DNA of 64,000 nt, from NCBI RefSeq assembly GCF_040807025.1, contig NC_090956.1, forward strand, positions 4,018,517 to 4,082,516. The letters run 5' to 3'. A program made the translations under genes and the position numbers. This document shows, piece after piece, positions 49,801 to 63,430 of this stretch. The stretch comes from Struthio camelus. Taxonomy: Eukaryota > Chordata > Aves > Struthioniformes > Struthionidae. The notes under the pieces were generated by a model, which was given only the letters and a program-made list of their open reading frames with translations, ran no database searches and was not told the origin of the DNA. Within the stretch, counting starts at the first letter, position 1. Each line of letters starts with the position of its first letter.

Positions 49801-52800
49801 AGCTTTCCCCATTCTCCACACACTTTCTAATGTAAAGAGCCACTGATTTCTCTTATCTTAGAAAAATGATGAGGCCTGGAGCAGGAAGAAATAGAAATAG
49901 AATAACTAAAGAACATTGCTATCAGCAAAAAAGTTTCCCAATTTTTTTTTTTTTTTTTAAAAAAAAGCACTGCTCTTTGTAGAAATATTTCAGGTTCCGG
50001 CTCTGTTATTGGCGCTGCTGGTTCTCTATCCTTCTTTAATGCAAAGGCAGTAAAGTACTGCCTTATGCTTTGGAGAAATGCTCTGCGAGTTGCCACATTG
50101 CGAGCGGAGCGAGGCATGAAACCTGGAATCCAGCCTGCAGTAGTCCAGAACAGAGTCATGCTCATGCCACAACATCTTGCCTCCTCAAACGTCTTTTCTG
50201 TGCCCTCCAGAACTGATAGCTACTGCAGTACACAGTTGTACACATCTGGAGGAGTGCTGCTCCGAAGCGTGACGTAGCGGCTGAAGACACCGAGCGGGGC
50301 CTTGCCTCCTGTACAGCAGGGCTGGGTTTTCTGTTTACTTTCTTTTAAAAAGAAGCCTAACTCCCTGTTGAGGATAGCTGCTCTTAACAGGGACAGTATA
50401 CAAGCCCACCACCATGTTCATAAAAGACCCCTTTGCTTAGTGATAAGTATTTTAAAACAGCAAAGTTAAGCAATAAAATTAATTGATTTGGCTTGTTAGA
50501 CATTGCTAAAACCATGACAATAGTCGCCAGAGGCTGGTCCCACCCGGTCCTCCATACTCTCTGTGTGTGTTCGCTGCAACTGTCCTCATTCCTTTTAACA
50601 CATTTTGTTTTGGCTATAGCTGTTGTTGGTGCCAGTTTTTTTTTTTTTTTTCCTCGGTGAACTTGTCTGTCTGCTTAGCTTTTATCAGCAGTTTGAAGTC
50701 CAGAGAAGTTGGCCAATCTACATGAATTAAATGTTCCCTAATGGCAAAACTTTGACTAGCTGAGTCCACAGGGTCTGAGTCTCCTGACTCATACAGGAGT
50801 CCTAGCAAACTTCAAGTCAAATTCTTTTACAGATGATTCAGAGAGCCCATTAAGCTGGAGGTTATGAGAGGACTGACATTTTTCTGTATGATAAGGAGAT
50901 AAACACAAACTAGGATGGAAGAAAAAGGAAATTAAAAAAATTCCAGCGTCAGCCTTGCTTATGCCGTATCTCCGGTCAGTGTCTCATCTGAAAGAGTCAA
51001 AATATTGTGGGCATTTCCTCAAGTGAAGAATTGACCCAAGTGGCCCAGAACGTGTATATGACCTTTTGCTAAGCATATGTGTGCATATACAGGAAAAGAG
51101 AAAAGTCTATGCAAGTGGTCTCTTCTTTGCAAGCGTTCTTGGAATTGTGTTTTTTTTTAAACCTTAGTATGGTTTTCTATGTGTATAAACAAGAATAAAC
51201 CCTCATAGCCTCACTTCACAGGGCACTTTTGAGCCAGAGCACAAGCAGAAAGCCTTTCTAACCCACACCATGGAACATCCATTGCTTCAGTACCAACATG
51301 CTTCAACAGCTTGCTATCCATTGCATTGTAATTGCACCTTCTTCTGCCTTCTTGCACTAACATCTAAGTGCTTCTACTTTGCTAATACACTGCAGTGTCT
51401 TTTTGCCCATGCTCACCCATATTTATTTTTTTGTATTAATGTGTTTACATATGGCAAGACAGAAGATGAGGAAGATGACGTCCACTTGGACGTCAGTTTT
51501 CCCTCGTCACCTCTTCTGGAACAAGCAATCCAGTCCACGTGGCTCAAAGCTCCCGGCAGCTCTACTTTGGCCACCTGCAACGTGCCAAGCTCTGGGTCAC
51601 CCTCATGGCCCATCAGCCTGTTTCCACATCTGTGTAGCCATACCAGATGTGGCCTCCACTTGTCAAGCCCCATATTCCTACATTAGGAAATAAGAACAGG
51701 AGGATCAAAGGGCAAAGAAAGCAAGGTGCAAGAGAGGACTTCTTGGTATGGTAGAGTATAAAGCATAAAAAATAATAATAATTAAAAAAAAAATCAATCT
51801 CTCCTTGGAGGCTCAAGAGGCTCGGTGGCATGAACCTGTACTAGAAAAGGTCTCAGCCTGGCTCCTCCATACTACCAGCATGCAACTACAAATGAATGGC
51901 AACATTTAGTCCTCACGCTTAAAGTAAGTGCTCCTGAGCAAATGAGGTAAGCAAAGAAAAATCAAGATTTTTTTTTTTTTTCCTAAGGGATGTAAGAAAG
52001 GTCAGAGGCCACCTGGTGAGAAGGAGCCCAGAACACATTCTGCTCAGCTGCCTTAAGAGGCCCAAGTCCCACCCTACTTGACAGATCAGAAGGAGGAGGA
52101 AGACCCTATTTGGACGCTCATTCGTTGGATCCAGCACAGTCTTGGGAAGAGAAATGACAATACTTGAGCCCTAATCCCCATCATAACTCTGTGGCCCAAG
52201 GCCTCTGCCAGGTGAAGCAGGGCATGAAAGCTAGCAGAGAGTCTGCTCTGCACATCATAGTCAAATCTGGATCAGCAAAGGAGGAAATATCAAAAAAAAA
52301 ACTATCATCTCTGCTGAGAGCTGCGTAGATAAGTTTGGAAGGAAGCACACTAGGCATATGGGACACATGACGACCTCCTGTCACGTGCAGAAAGGCATAT
52401 ACAGTAGATGAACCACAGTGGGTTCATTCACCCTTCCACCCAAGCAATAGTCAGAATTTAAAAGCCTGGGTCACAGCACTGACATCTCTGCTGGTCCTGC
52501 AATCTGTGCTGCTTGGCAGATGCTAATGTCCTTGGTTTAATTCAAAGACACCGTTGTCTTTACCTCGTAGTAGATCCCACTGAAGTGTCATGTTCCCAGC
52601 TGCTGCTGGAACTGGGACCCAAACACACATCCTTGGCTCAACCATGAAGTTATGCAGGAGAATCAGCCCTCTCACTTAGTCAGTAAAGGCCCAAGATGCC
52701 CAAAGGGAGAGAAACCATGCACACAAGTAGAGACAGAGCTTCAGCTTCTTCCAGAAGTAGCCTCTTAAGCACAAAACACAAATTGGAGATGGCTGAGAAA

Positions 52801-54987
52801 GCGGGAAGGATAAAAGCAGGAAGAGTTCATCTAGTCCACCTCAGCTGTAAGGGAAACAGGACCCCATGCTGTGGCTGCAGAAAGCTATTACTAAGCATTA
52901 CCACGATTATATATGAGTAACAGTCAATGCTTTAAAAGGCCATCAGATAAAAGATCAGCATGGTGAGAACAGTGATTTCCACAGCCCCAGGTTAGATCTA
53001 ATTTGACAGGTTCCACTTTGAGGATTGCTTACTTGGAAGCCTGTTGTGCAGGTGCGAAGCTGGGGACAAACAGCTTCTGTCTGCTGACCACATACCAGCA
53101 GGCTACGTTCCTCCATGCGGGACGGGGGGGAAGGATAAGGCAGCTGCTGGCCTCAGCATGGATCGGAGGAAAACTACTGGATAAAGGAAAACTATTCAGC
53201 ACCCGTCGTAGCCTAGCTGGGCATGGAGAAAGCGCCTGTCTCCAAGCCCTCGGCTGCTACCAGTTCCAGAGCTGGTAGTGAGAACTTCTCCCAAGTACTG
53301 CTCTGCAGCACTCCTGTAACTTTCAGCCGCTGCTCAAAGCACCATGCCTACTTAGGGACCCCAAATTAGCCATGAAAATGCACAGATCTGTCCAAATGCC
53401 ACTGCCTGCTTAAACTACGTTTTGAGCACCTGAGAGACAAGAGGAAGCTTAGCTCCACACAAAGGCTAGGGCATATTTTTAGAAGCAGAGTCTGATGTGT
53501 TGTGGGTCACTTGGTGGCTAAATTAGGTTGGAAACCTAATGCGTTGGAGCAGTATTTCAACACTGCTTCTGGCCAGAGTGAGCAGCATTTGCGTTCAGCG
53601 GCGAGGTACGCGTTTCTCTTTGATCAGTGAGGCAGGACCTGGGCGCTTTATAGGTGTAAAGCATATTGAAATGCTCTTGTTAACCTGGGATTAAGCCACA
53701 GTGCCCTTGCAGGCCTGCTGCTGCAGAGTCTGCAGATCCTCTAGCAAGATAGCCTGTATTAGGCTGCCTGTGTGCTGCATCTATTGCTACCAGTTCTCTC
53801 AAATCACTTTTAATGGGTATCAGTTTATTGGCCTCACATTGCTAAGTTGTATGTTTTAAATATGAAAACTGTTATGACTGAGAAGGTCTGAAGCACATAC
53901 AGGTTTTGAGATTTTTATTTCAGGAAAAGATTAAAGAATTAAAATAGGAGCTGCCCTGCTGACAAGAAGAGTTGAATTCAAGAAAGCTGATAAAAAAGGA
54001 GCATTATATGCATCGAGCACTGTGCATTTTCAGTCAGTTTTGGTTCTACTTTCTACTCTACTTTCCTTCTTTGACTAGGAAAAGGGAGTTTCACATGCGC
54101 ACAGATCCTAGGATACACAGGACTCAATGAGAGGAGGGGAGTAACAGCCAAAAAGAGTTTGCTGGGTTTGATCAAACAGAGGCAAGAAAGTGACCTTACG
54201 ACTCAGTCCCAGAAATACGTATCTCAGGCCCGGGTACCAGCGAGAAGGGAGACAAAGACATGGCCAAGGGGGCAGACCTTACGTTTTACATGAGTAGCTG
54301 TAACTCCCTAACCATAACCATCTGGAAAGACACCTAAGCGCACTGGGCTTCAGTAACACCTACATTCAGGATACGGCACAGTCACGGGGCAGGCGAGTCA
54401 TTTCTTCCATCCTTTTCCAGCGAGATGTGTTGTACCTCCTGGCTGCTTACACAGGTACTGACTTACGCTCCCTGACACTTTCCCACAGGCTTTCCCCCCT
54501 TGTAGGTGCAAGTAATGCAGTAAAGATCAACGGTTAGATTAGGCTCCTGGTGTGCTCTGAGCACTGGGTCTCTTGACAGCAGTAAGAGCTAGGTACGGCC
54601 TATACCACCCAGGCCCTGCTTTTATACCAAACAGTTGGTACGACAGAGCTAGCTTATTAATAGGCTACTGAGCCTTAATACTGACACTTAGTGTAATGGT
54701 TTACAGTAAAGGAAGGATTCTCCTACAAGCACTGAAGAGGGAAGAAAAAAAAAAAAAAAACCCATCCCTTCCTCTCCCTCTCAGTCTCTGAAGCATCTCA
54801 CAAAGCAGGGAAAGGAGCTGCGGAGGTGAGAGGTGGCGGCAGGGGACCGCCACCGCAGAGCTCAGTCTCGTCAGGAGCGTCAAGACGAACAACAGCAAGG
54901 ACAATCGTAAGGAACGAGAGACAAACGGTGCTGGTGCTGTGCTGCCTCAAGCTGGGAGGTGCGCGTGTTCAAGCGGAGCGGGGAGAA
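46873..54987 (-). other. Probable MPRIP 3'UTR (up to about 8 kb)
   Basis: This region follows the MPRIP stop codon on the minus strand and precedes any plus-strand gene. It contains no supported exon on either strand. It is AT-rich with homopolymer runs, including a T tract running into an A tract at about 49942-49967. The extent is a guess bounded by the poly(A) candidates; part of it may be plain intergenic DNA. Confidence 0.4.
52805..52920 (+). repeat. Possible CR1-like LINE fragment
   Basis: The stretch GAGTTCATCTAGTCCACCTC resembles the segment GGTCATCTAGTCCAACCCC of avian CR1 elements as I remember them. The sequence after it is too diverged for me to follow, and no CR1 3' terminal repeat was seen. 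Confidence 0.3.
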
Positions 54988-57900
54988 CTAGTCTTTCTTC
55001 AAGTCCCTGGATTCAAAAAGCTTCAGGCGTTCTTGCACAGTCAGGCCTTCCTTCAGACTCTGGGAGAGAAAAAAGAAAGACAGCATCGGACACTGCAGGC
55101 GGGAGCGGACAGGGCCACGGCAGCAGGGATCTGGCACAAAGAAATGGTGCGATGCTCAGGCAAAGGAAACGTGGGCAGCAGGAGAATGGCCTCCGCGACG
55201 GAGAGATTAGTGGGACATGCTAGAGAAAACACACAGTTATGGAATGCTGTTATTGGTGAAATCACGCCTAGAGAGAGGGTGAGATTGCAGATTAACCAGG
55301 TGACGAATTGGAAACAAATGAGAGGCACACAATAGTGAAAGCATGATTAGCTCGCCTTGGGAAATGATCCCTGGAGCCCGCAGTGTCATTACGGCTGGGG
55401 CAATTTCAGCAGAGCTCTAGGATTTCAGGGCTATCAGGCAGTCCAGCTTGGTTCTGCTAAGATAAATTACTGCAACCGCAAAGAAGGACTTGCACACTGG
55501 TCCTCCCCATCTGCCGGCACAATTGTATTGTTGATCGAATGCATGTACGTGTTGGGTGGTCCTGACTCCAGTCAATGTTCACGCTTTGTCCAAAACAGCC
55601 CTGAAAACTGCATTTTATTGCCAGTGACAATCCCACCCTTTCTCTAACCCCAGCCTGGGGTCTTTCCCAAGCCAAAGCTGCTGGTTGCACAGGGTTAGAC
55701 AGCGGACTCTCAACTGAATGCTTGCTCCAGGTTCTAGCAGGATCTGCTGTCTGACCCAATTCAGACTCTGCATCCACATTTCAAGGCATGACAGCCAGCT
55801 ATGAAACAGAAAATTCCATCCTGCTAGCCCTTGGCATTTGCATCGGTGAAAACTACTGTCACCTACAGCTAAGGATCTGGGAAAACAGCTATGTGAGTGG
55901 CAGAAACACAGAAGCAAATAGCTTGCCTGCTATAAGACAGCTTTAACCTGAAACTAACCCAAGGAGACACATAAGACCAAAGCCAGCCATCTCTCCTTCC
56001 TGCAGCCCCAAAAAAATGTGGCCTAAGAGCTGCAGGGGATCAGGGCACCAGAGAGTGCACGTTCCCTGCTCGCTGCTGCTGCTGCAGAAGGTGCAGACAT
56101 CTCCCTCCCCAGCAGCTAGGCCTGCACAGCAGGCAAAGTCACCCACTTATGCACCGTAAAAGCTTTCACTGCTGGGATGCATCTGCTCTGAGACAGAGAC
56201 AGGCAGCCAGCAAAGTGCCAAAAGGGCCAAATTATCTCACAGATAATTCTGCTGCATGCAAGCCGATTCCTTAATTTGCTCTGCAACTCAAACGGCATTT
56301 GCTTTACAGACCAACGTATGGCTGCTTCAAGAGGCACAGACCTGCACACAAAACCCCTTCTATTAATTGATAGCAATGTCCCCTTTTGCTTTTACTTCCT
56401 TGACTGTGGTGTCAGAGGACTGTATGATCACAGAAGCAGTTTAGACTCTTGGGCCAGGTTTTGCTTAATGTGTGGTTGTCAAGGCAAGACTCGGTGTGCA
56501 TAAACTTGCCATGAGGCTGTGCAGGTTCCCACAATCCTGAGCTGGTTAAAATGTTTCTTCTCCCACAGGTCTAGAAATCCAGAACGGCTTTGGGAAACAG
56601 CATGGGAATGAAAGCACTAAAATGGATTGGTTTTAATTTACAAATGATACATTTTTTCTTTTCGGCTGACAGCAGAGAAACTCTGGGGATCCAAGTATCT
56701 GAGTATATATTTCCTAAAGGAAGTTAACTTTGGGCCTATTTACATTAGCAGCAACCCATGCGTTCCAGTCTGAACATGAGAGTTCCTATTATATGGAACA
56801 AGACGACATAAAGCATTAGACTGTTCTGCCTAGTAGTAAAAATTCCAGCAAAATCACCCCTTAGGGAGTTTCTCAATCTTTTGAGTTGCTGATGAAGGGG
56901 ACCTGATGAAGGCAGACTAACGTAGGGTGAAATCTGTGACTAAAAGTGATCCTCCATCAGACTTCCTGCAGCTCTCAGGCTAACTCTCTATCACCGTTCT
57001 GGGGATCTCGCCTCTCTTTTCTTTCCCCTCCCTCTGCAGGTGCTCTCACTTCAGTCTTGACCATGGGCCAATAAAATTTACTATAGTATCTGGTTACTCG
57101 AGATACATGAGAATGAGCCCCTTTTCTCATCAGCTCCCTCCTCCTGCTGGATGAGCTCCGAAGCCTCCAGCCAACATGAGAGACGGAGGTGCAGTGCCAA
57201 GTGATGAAGAGCAGTGGGGTGAACGCCAGGGAGCTGGGGAAAGCCTGGAGAGCAGAAGGAAGAGGTTACTCTGCAAGGAAGACTCTCTGCTGCTGAGACC
57301 TGGGTGTTACCGTACAAGCTATAGGCTTTCGTGGGAGACATGTATGTGATGCGGTTGCTACTGGCCTCATCTAATGTGCCCTCTGCCCTACTCTGAGGAT
57401 GAAATGCTCATAGGCATCACCGATCTGATCCTCTGTCTGGCTAACAACAAACAGACTGTTTTTCCTGCATGGCCTGCATGTTGCTAAAGTTTAGTCTGAG
57501 GCATGCACAGTCATTCAAGCATGCACACTCAGCGTCCCGCGCTCCCAACACAGCAAACAGGAAAACGTGCCCCACCGTGTCCAAATCCTCTCCGTGACAG
57601 TTAGCTGTGTTGGTGAGGGTGGGAGGAGGGGGAAGATGAGAAAACCATATAATTCCCAGGGAAGAGCCAGAAAGACTGCATTTTAAACAGATCTCGGGTC
57701 CGTTCTCTTCTCCTCTCCCACTCCCCCTCCCCCAGTAAAATCACTGACAGTAAATAAACCAGTCAGTCATTAAGAGAAGAAGGGCTCTCATTTGCCATGG
57801 AGGTGTGAGCAGTGCATGCAAAAGTGGGCTGCTCCAGTGGGCAGCTGTGTCATTTGGCAGGTGCCGGTTTGTTTACCTACGTGGCAGGGAACCTGGACTC

Positions 57901-60900
57901 GGGTTCATTTCAGTTATCCCATGAGACCTGCTCAATAACGGACTGTTGAAGGAAAGAGCAAAATAAAGAAAAACAAAACAAAACAAAACAAGAAGCTCAT
58001 AAATCCTAAATGCATTGGTGCTCGTGCAGCCCTGCCCCAGCCTCCCCCTCCCCACGGCAGCGACAGAGCAGCCAGCGTGCCCCGCGGCAGAGCACATGCT
58101 TGCTCTCTTCTCCTTCCCCTACACACATGGAACAGGGGACCATGAGGACTAAGTTGAAGTGGTGAAGGGAAACCAAACATCAGATCTGGCACAGCAAGTC
58201 TGCAAAGCCAGGCCTGTGCTGCACCCTTAAATAAGCAGAGATGCTCTCTGTATTTACTTGGTGCAGCCTGCACACCTCAGGCTGACGAACTAACGCTTGC
58301 AGAGCTCGGGTGACGATCGTTTCCCCAGCGTGGGCACAGCGTGAGAAGCCTTCACCTGCCGGGCTTCTCACCCTGCCTGAATCCCAACCACTTCAAACAC
58401 CAGCATGAGACAGCCAGTATCCAGTGGCGAGAGGCAAAGCAAGTTTTGCCCATGCTGATCTCCTTTCTGACTGACCTATGTTTAATGACGCCTTCTGAGC
58501 AGCCTTATTTGCCCTTCCTTTTCCTGTGGTCCCACGGAAACAATGAGTGCATAACACGATGAAATTCTGGCAGTCAGCAGCCCAAGCACAGACGAGCTTG
58601 GCACAGCGTTATTGGACTTGGGACCAACAGCAAGTACAGAATGGCTGGAGAACCACAGGGCCATCTGCACCATGTTAACACACAGGAAAAGCGTGCGTTA
58701 AATATGCTCAGCACCAAGGCACTTTTGCTCCATGTAAAGACCAAAAAGCTGGCAGTGCTGAACACTGTAAAATCTAGAATGATGTGCACATTTCCACCTT
58801 TTGATACCACCTAAATTTCAACTAAAAATGGGGAGCAAATACTGCAAGAATCCTCCTGTGAAAGACCAAAAACTAGGGTGAGCATCATACTTTTTTCAAG
58901 GGGGGAGCAGCCTCACACCTAAATTTCAGCAGATGCAGCAACGCATGTCCTACAAGACATCACGGGGATGGGGGCCTTGCTGGTTGCACAGCAAGCCATT
59001 TCTCGCTTGAAAGCTAGGTTTTCTCTCAAGTGCCATTCACGCTAGCATTACCGAGTGAGAAATTCTGTTTTCTTCCCCCCACCAAGTTCTTCCAATCTGC
59101 TCTATGGTTTCCCCAGCAACCCCCACTGGAGAGTGACGTTGGGCACTTGCAGCATACGGGGAAAGATCTGAACTCACCTTTGACCTGATATTCCTTAGTT
59201 GTCGGCTAACACTGGATCTGTCTTTCTTCAAGAAATCAGGATTGCTTTTTGATTTCATAATATCTGGGGAGAAGCAAAAGAAACAGCATTAGCCTGGTGC
59301 CATAGGCTTCCTGGACGGAGCAAAGCTGGGGGGCTTATGTGCCTTCCCAGCCTGGGCAAATGCCCCCAGTGAACCTGACTCAAGCAGCACTGCCATAAGG
59401 ACCGAGGAGACTCTCCAGGGCCTCTGCTCCCTCGTACTAAACGCAGCATGAGGCTTTCATGATGCAAAATGACAGAAGGCTACCAAAGACTACAAGCTTC
59501 CCATCCTCCAGTTGGAAGGAGGAACTGCCATGGGGAGGGCAGTTCGGGTCCATTTGCTGCTTGCCATCTCTGGTGAGATGGTCTGCAAGGAGCAGAGGCA
59601 GGAAGCAGCATGAAATGGCAAAAAAGCACCATACAAAGTCCTACATTTTGGACCCGCTAGCGCACAAGAGCTTGTACTCCAAGATGCACGTGGTTAAGAT
59701 CAGAAAGCCGAGATTGCTTAGAGCAGCTGGAGGAGGACTGACCATATCCCGATACAGTGGTGTTCACAGGGGATTTCTCTCCCTGAGCTTCTGTGGCTGC
59801 TTTCAGCTGCTCTTTCAACCTGCTGATATCACAGTCTGCCTTGGCCTTCACAATGCTCAGCTCTGTGTAGATGTCTTTGTACTTGTCACTGGCGTATTTC
59901 TTATCCTGGCAAAGGAACAAGAACAACCCGGCAGAGTAAGACAGACAATTGGAGCCAAGGGGTTTATGAACGTGCTGAAGAGAAGCTTGACAAAAGCTGC
60001 CGGAAGAAGGGCAGCGCATTGGAGCAATGCCCTGCTCACCTAGCACTTTTTTTTCCTCCCTACTCCGCACTTTACAGTTACGGGAGCTGGCTGCTGATGA
60101 GAGGGATAAATTCCAGTTGTCCTGCTGAATGCTCAGCTGGGGGCAACCCACATATTTTACACATGCTTTTGAAGCCGCATCTAACAGCAACACAGGACTG
60201 ACTTAAGTTATGCAGAAAGCTCTGATTTCTCTGACTAGCATGCAATGCTGCCCATTCATGCTGACCCATTTGTTACAAGATTACTTGCTTTGTGGGTTTT
60301 AATTTTAGTAAAGACGTTGAATAGAACTAGAATTCCCAGAACTGGCCTTGGCAAACAGGCTGTCCAGAGCAAACCAGATCTGATGTTGGGAGGCTGGGCA
60401 GATCTGTGACACCGAATATTTTTGCCATTTCAAATCTGATCTGATGTGATAGGAAACCAGGAAAAAACAGTGAAGGTGATGTTTTCCCACACGAAGGGGG
60501 AAGGGGTAAATCCTGGACTGATTCAGTAGTGGAATGCTTTATCAATGACACCAAAACGGGTACTGAGTTCAGTTAAGGGGAAAAATTTAATGTTGTTTCA
60601 AATCTTGGGATAAGCGAGCTGAATTCCAAGAGCGCACGCACAGGAGGAGAGCACAGCCCTTACGGGCCTTTATAGAAATAGGCCTGTCCTGGACATTACC
60701 CTCAGTGCTGTCTGCAACTCGTCTTTGAGAGAGCTGATCTCCTGCTTCAGGTACTGGATTTCTGATTCTTTGACCCGCAGTAGGACCTGTAGGAACAACA
60801 GCAGCAACACTTTCCACCTGAGCGCACACAGAGCCAGCTGGGCCTGGCAACAGCTGAGCAAGGGCTGCAGGTTCAGGCCCCGGTCGGCTCCATGCCCACG

Positions 60901-63430
60901 CTTGCAAAGTGGCTCATTCACACCTCTTTTAGTTTACACAAGAAAATTACTCCGGGATCCAGTGGCGACAGCAAGGAACGCTTGCCCGTGCTTAGATCAC
61001 TGCTGTGCTTCCTGCACATCCCTCACTGCCTCTCAGTCCCCACGGCTTCGTATGCATTGGACCCCACGGGACAAGCAGGAGATGAGGAAGGGGACAGTGG
61101 CTTTCTGGCTTGAAGTGCTGAAAAGGGGCGGATCAGGGCTCAAGAGCTCCGGCTCTGTTGCACCCCCTCGACACACGGCGCAGATGGCACAGACCTCGCC
61201 TGCCCCATGGACACACCGTGCAGCGGATCACCTCGGCGTGCTCCCGAAGGGCCCGCAGCCTCCTTGCACGCTCAAACACAGCCCCTTTGGCCCAGCAGAG
61301 CCAGCAGCTGCCTGCAGCTATGAGGGGGGCAGAAAACTTACCTCTAACTCGTAGGCATCCTTGCCCTGCGTGAGAGGCGATCCAGCAGCCTCTCCCCCAC
61401 CCTCCCCGGTCAGTAACGTCCGCAGTCGCGTGATCTCCGCAGCCAGGCGGTTATTCAGCTCCTGGGAAGAGGAGAGAGCCATGGTGGGGACAGAGCGAAC
61501 GTGGCAGCGGCTCAGGCGAGTCAGCATCTCCCTGGCCTAATCCAGCAGCTTCTCTCCAGCTTTCTGGGGTGCCCAGAGCTGCAAGGGGACCTTTTATCCC
61601 GTTGGCTTTGCAAACCCTCCCTCCTTGCGAGACAGTGCCATGAGGACACAGGAACGGGTGCCTCACCTGGTTGTGGGCGTTGAGCTCCTGGTTCTCCCGC
61701 TGGCACTGCCGGAGGGCCTGCCTCTCAGCCTCCAGCGCCTGCGCCAGGTGGGCGTTCTCCAAACACTTCTGGGAATACTGCTCCGAAAGGACTTCCAGCT
61801 CCCGCTGCACCGACTGCAGCTCCTCCCTGGCAAAAAACCCAGCGGCTAGTGCTCTGCCCTCACCGTACACGCAGCCTTGTCTCTGCAGCACCCCGCAGCG
61901 TCCCGAGCAACCCGGCAGGGCTCTTCCAAGAGACGCAAGTCGCAAAGCACCCAGGAGGGCAAAGGAATCGCATATGCCCTTTTGGAAAAACCTTGAGCCC
62001 AGAGTCAGCTAACCCTTCCCTCTCCTGGCACTCAAGTGACTGGGCACCAAAGGAAGCAGGAAGCCTTTCTTCAAATAGCCAAAAACAGAGCTGAAATCTA
62101 TCACATTTGCTCTGAGCCACCACAAAAGGGTGTATCTGTACACCCACACTTGCCTTATATAGATGCATTAAGGTTTGTAAAGCTGCTTGGCTGTTTTTTT
62201 CAGCTCCCATAAGAGGACAGCCTTGCCACTAAACACAAAGTGCTTTTGCCTGGTCTGGTGAGATTTGCTTCAGCAATCCTCGTGCTGCAGCTGCGTGGAA
62301 AGCAGCAACGTCTCTGCACATCTGCTACGTCTGGTGACAGGAAAGCAGCAGAATTTCAGTGGTCCAGGGACACTTATGTGGAGTCTGACTGGCCTGCGAT
62401 GGGCACGGCCAGGCCAGGACAGAGGGAAGAGATCCCCTACGGGATGCTGGATCTGATTCTAACCCATTGCCCACAATGGAGAGAAAGGGGTCTCCCGCAA
62501 GCGTCACCTCCCTGCGAGGAACAGAGACAAACAGACAGTGACAGATCATCTTACAGGTATTGCCTTTGGAGGGCCTCGATATCGGCATTGACGCTGCTGA
62601 TCTGGGAGCGCTGGGACTTCTCCAGCTCTCGCTCCAGCTCCTCCCGGTGGGCGTTCTTCATGGCCTCGATGGCTGCGTGGGGCGCAAGAGGATTAGAACT
62701 CCAGGAGGAGGTGACACAGTCACTGCTCGGCCCAAAGGACTTATTTTTTTGGAGATGGGGATTTTTTTTTTTTGTTTTTAAGGGAACAAAAAAGTGAGTC
62801 ATCCCAGCGAACCATCCCACTGTTTCACAATCACTTCATTATGCACCGCTAGCCGTAAAGCGGCCAAAGGGCTTCTGCAAATCCTGCTTTTTAATAAAGT
62901 CCAAACAATTGTCCGATTCACATGTTGTTTCCTGAATTATGGGCCTCCTAACACAGAGACCCTGGGCTCCAGTACTTTAAAACTGCCAGTGGCACTGAAG
63001 AATGAATTCATTGTGGAATCAGCAATAAATTAACCACAGGAATGACTAACGCCTTTCTTAGATGGAGCAGAAAACTGATCAGACCATGTTACAGCCACGG
63101 AGAGGCTTACCCGGCTCTCAGGAGAGCCAGGAGATGGCCCTCCATCCAAAGTGCCTGTCCCGTGATCCCATCCTCCTCATCTCACCTCGTGACCTGCTCC
63201 TCCAAATCAGAGCGGAAACCACCCCCGTGCCGCCGTCAACTCGGACCTACCCTACGAGGTACCCTCTGGTGCGTCCCCATACCTGAAATGGTGGCAGCGG
63301 TTTCTTCTGCCAGCAGGCGGTCTTTCTCCTCCCGCAGCTTCTCCAGCTCCCGCTGGTGCTGCCGCTGCAGGTCCTCTATCTTCTTCTGGTGCGTCTCCTC
63401 CATGGCTGCAAAGCCCCTTTCACATGTTGC
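54988..63430 (-). CDS. MPRIP: Myosin phosphatase Rho-interacting protein, C-terminal part (last 8 coding exons; gene continues past the right edge)
   Basis: Coding exons read leftwards: 63430-63283, 62672-62555, 61826-61667, 61461-61342, 60786-60700, 59905-59743, 59263-59178, 55059-54988. They total 954 nt, giving 317 residues and a TAG stop, all GT-AG with continuous phase. MPRIP (p116RIP) is an actin-associated scaffold that binds RhoA and the myosin phosphatase targeting subunit, linking them on stress fibres. Only the C-terminal coiled coil is here; the N-terminal PH domains lie outside. Seen: long Glu/Lys/Arg/Leu heptad-like stretches (KKIEDLQRQHQRELEKL, REELERELEKSQRSQ, EIQYLKQEISSLKDEL); a Gly-rich break in TGEGGGEAAGSP; Ser-rich end segments (IMKSKSNPDFLKKDRS); and the conserved terminus ending FESRDLKKD. 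A 4.1-kb intron separates the last two exons. The gene converges on PLD6. Confidence 0.95.
57967..57991. repeat. (AAAAC)n microsatellite
   Basis: Four or more AAAAC-type units lie in the 4.1-kb last intron of MPRIP. This is a simple-sequence tract with no further structure. Confidence 0.8.

Noticed and set aside
59037-59177. Continuation of the MPRIP exon past 59178 as an additional exon
   Set aside because: A consensus GTGAGT donor follows the exon and the frame joins exactly to the last exon at 55059. The read-through is mentioned only as a possible isoform.
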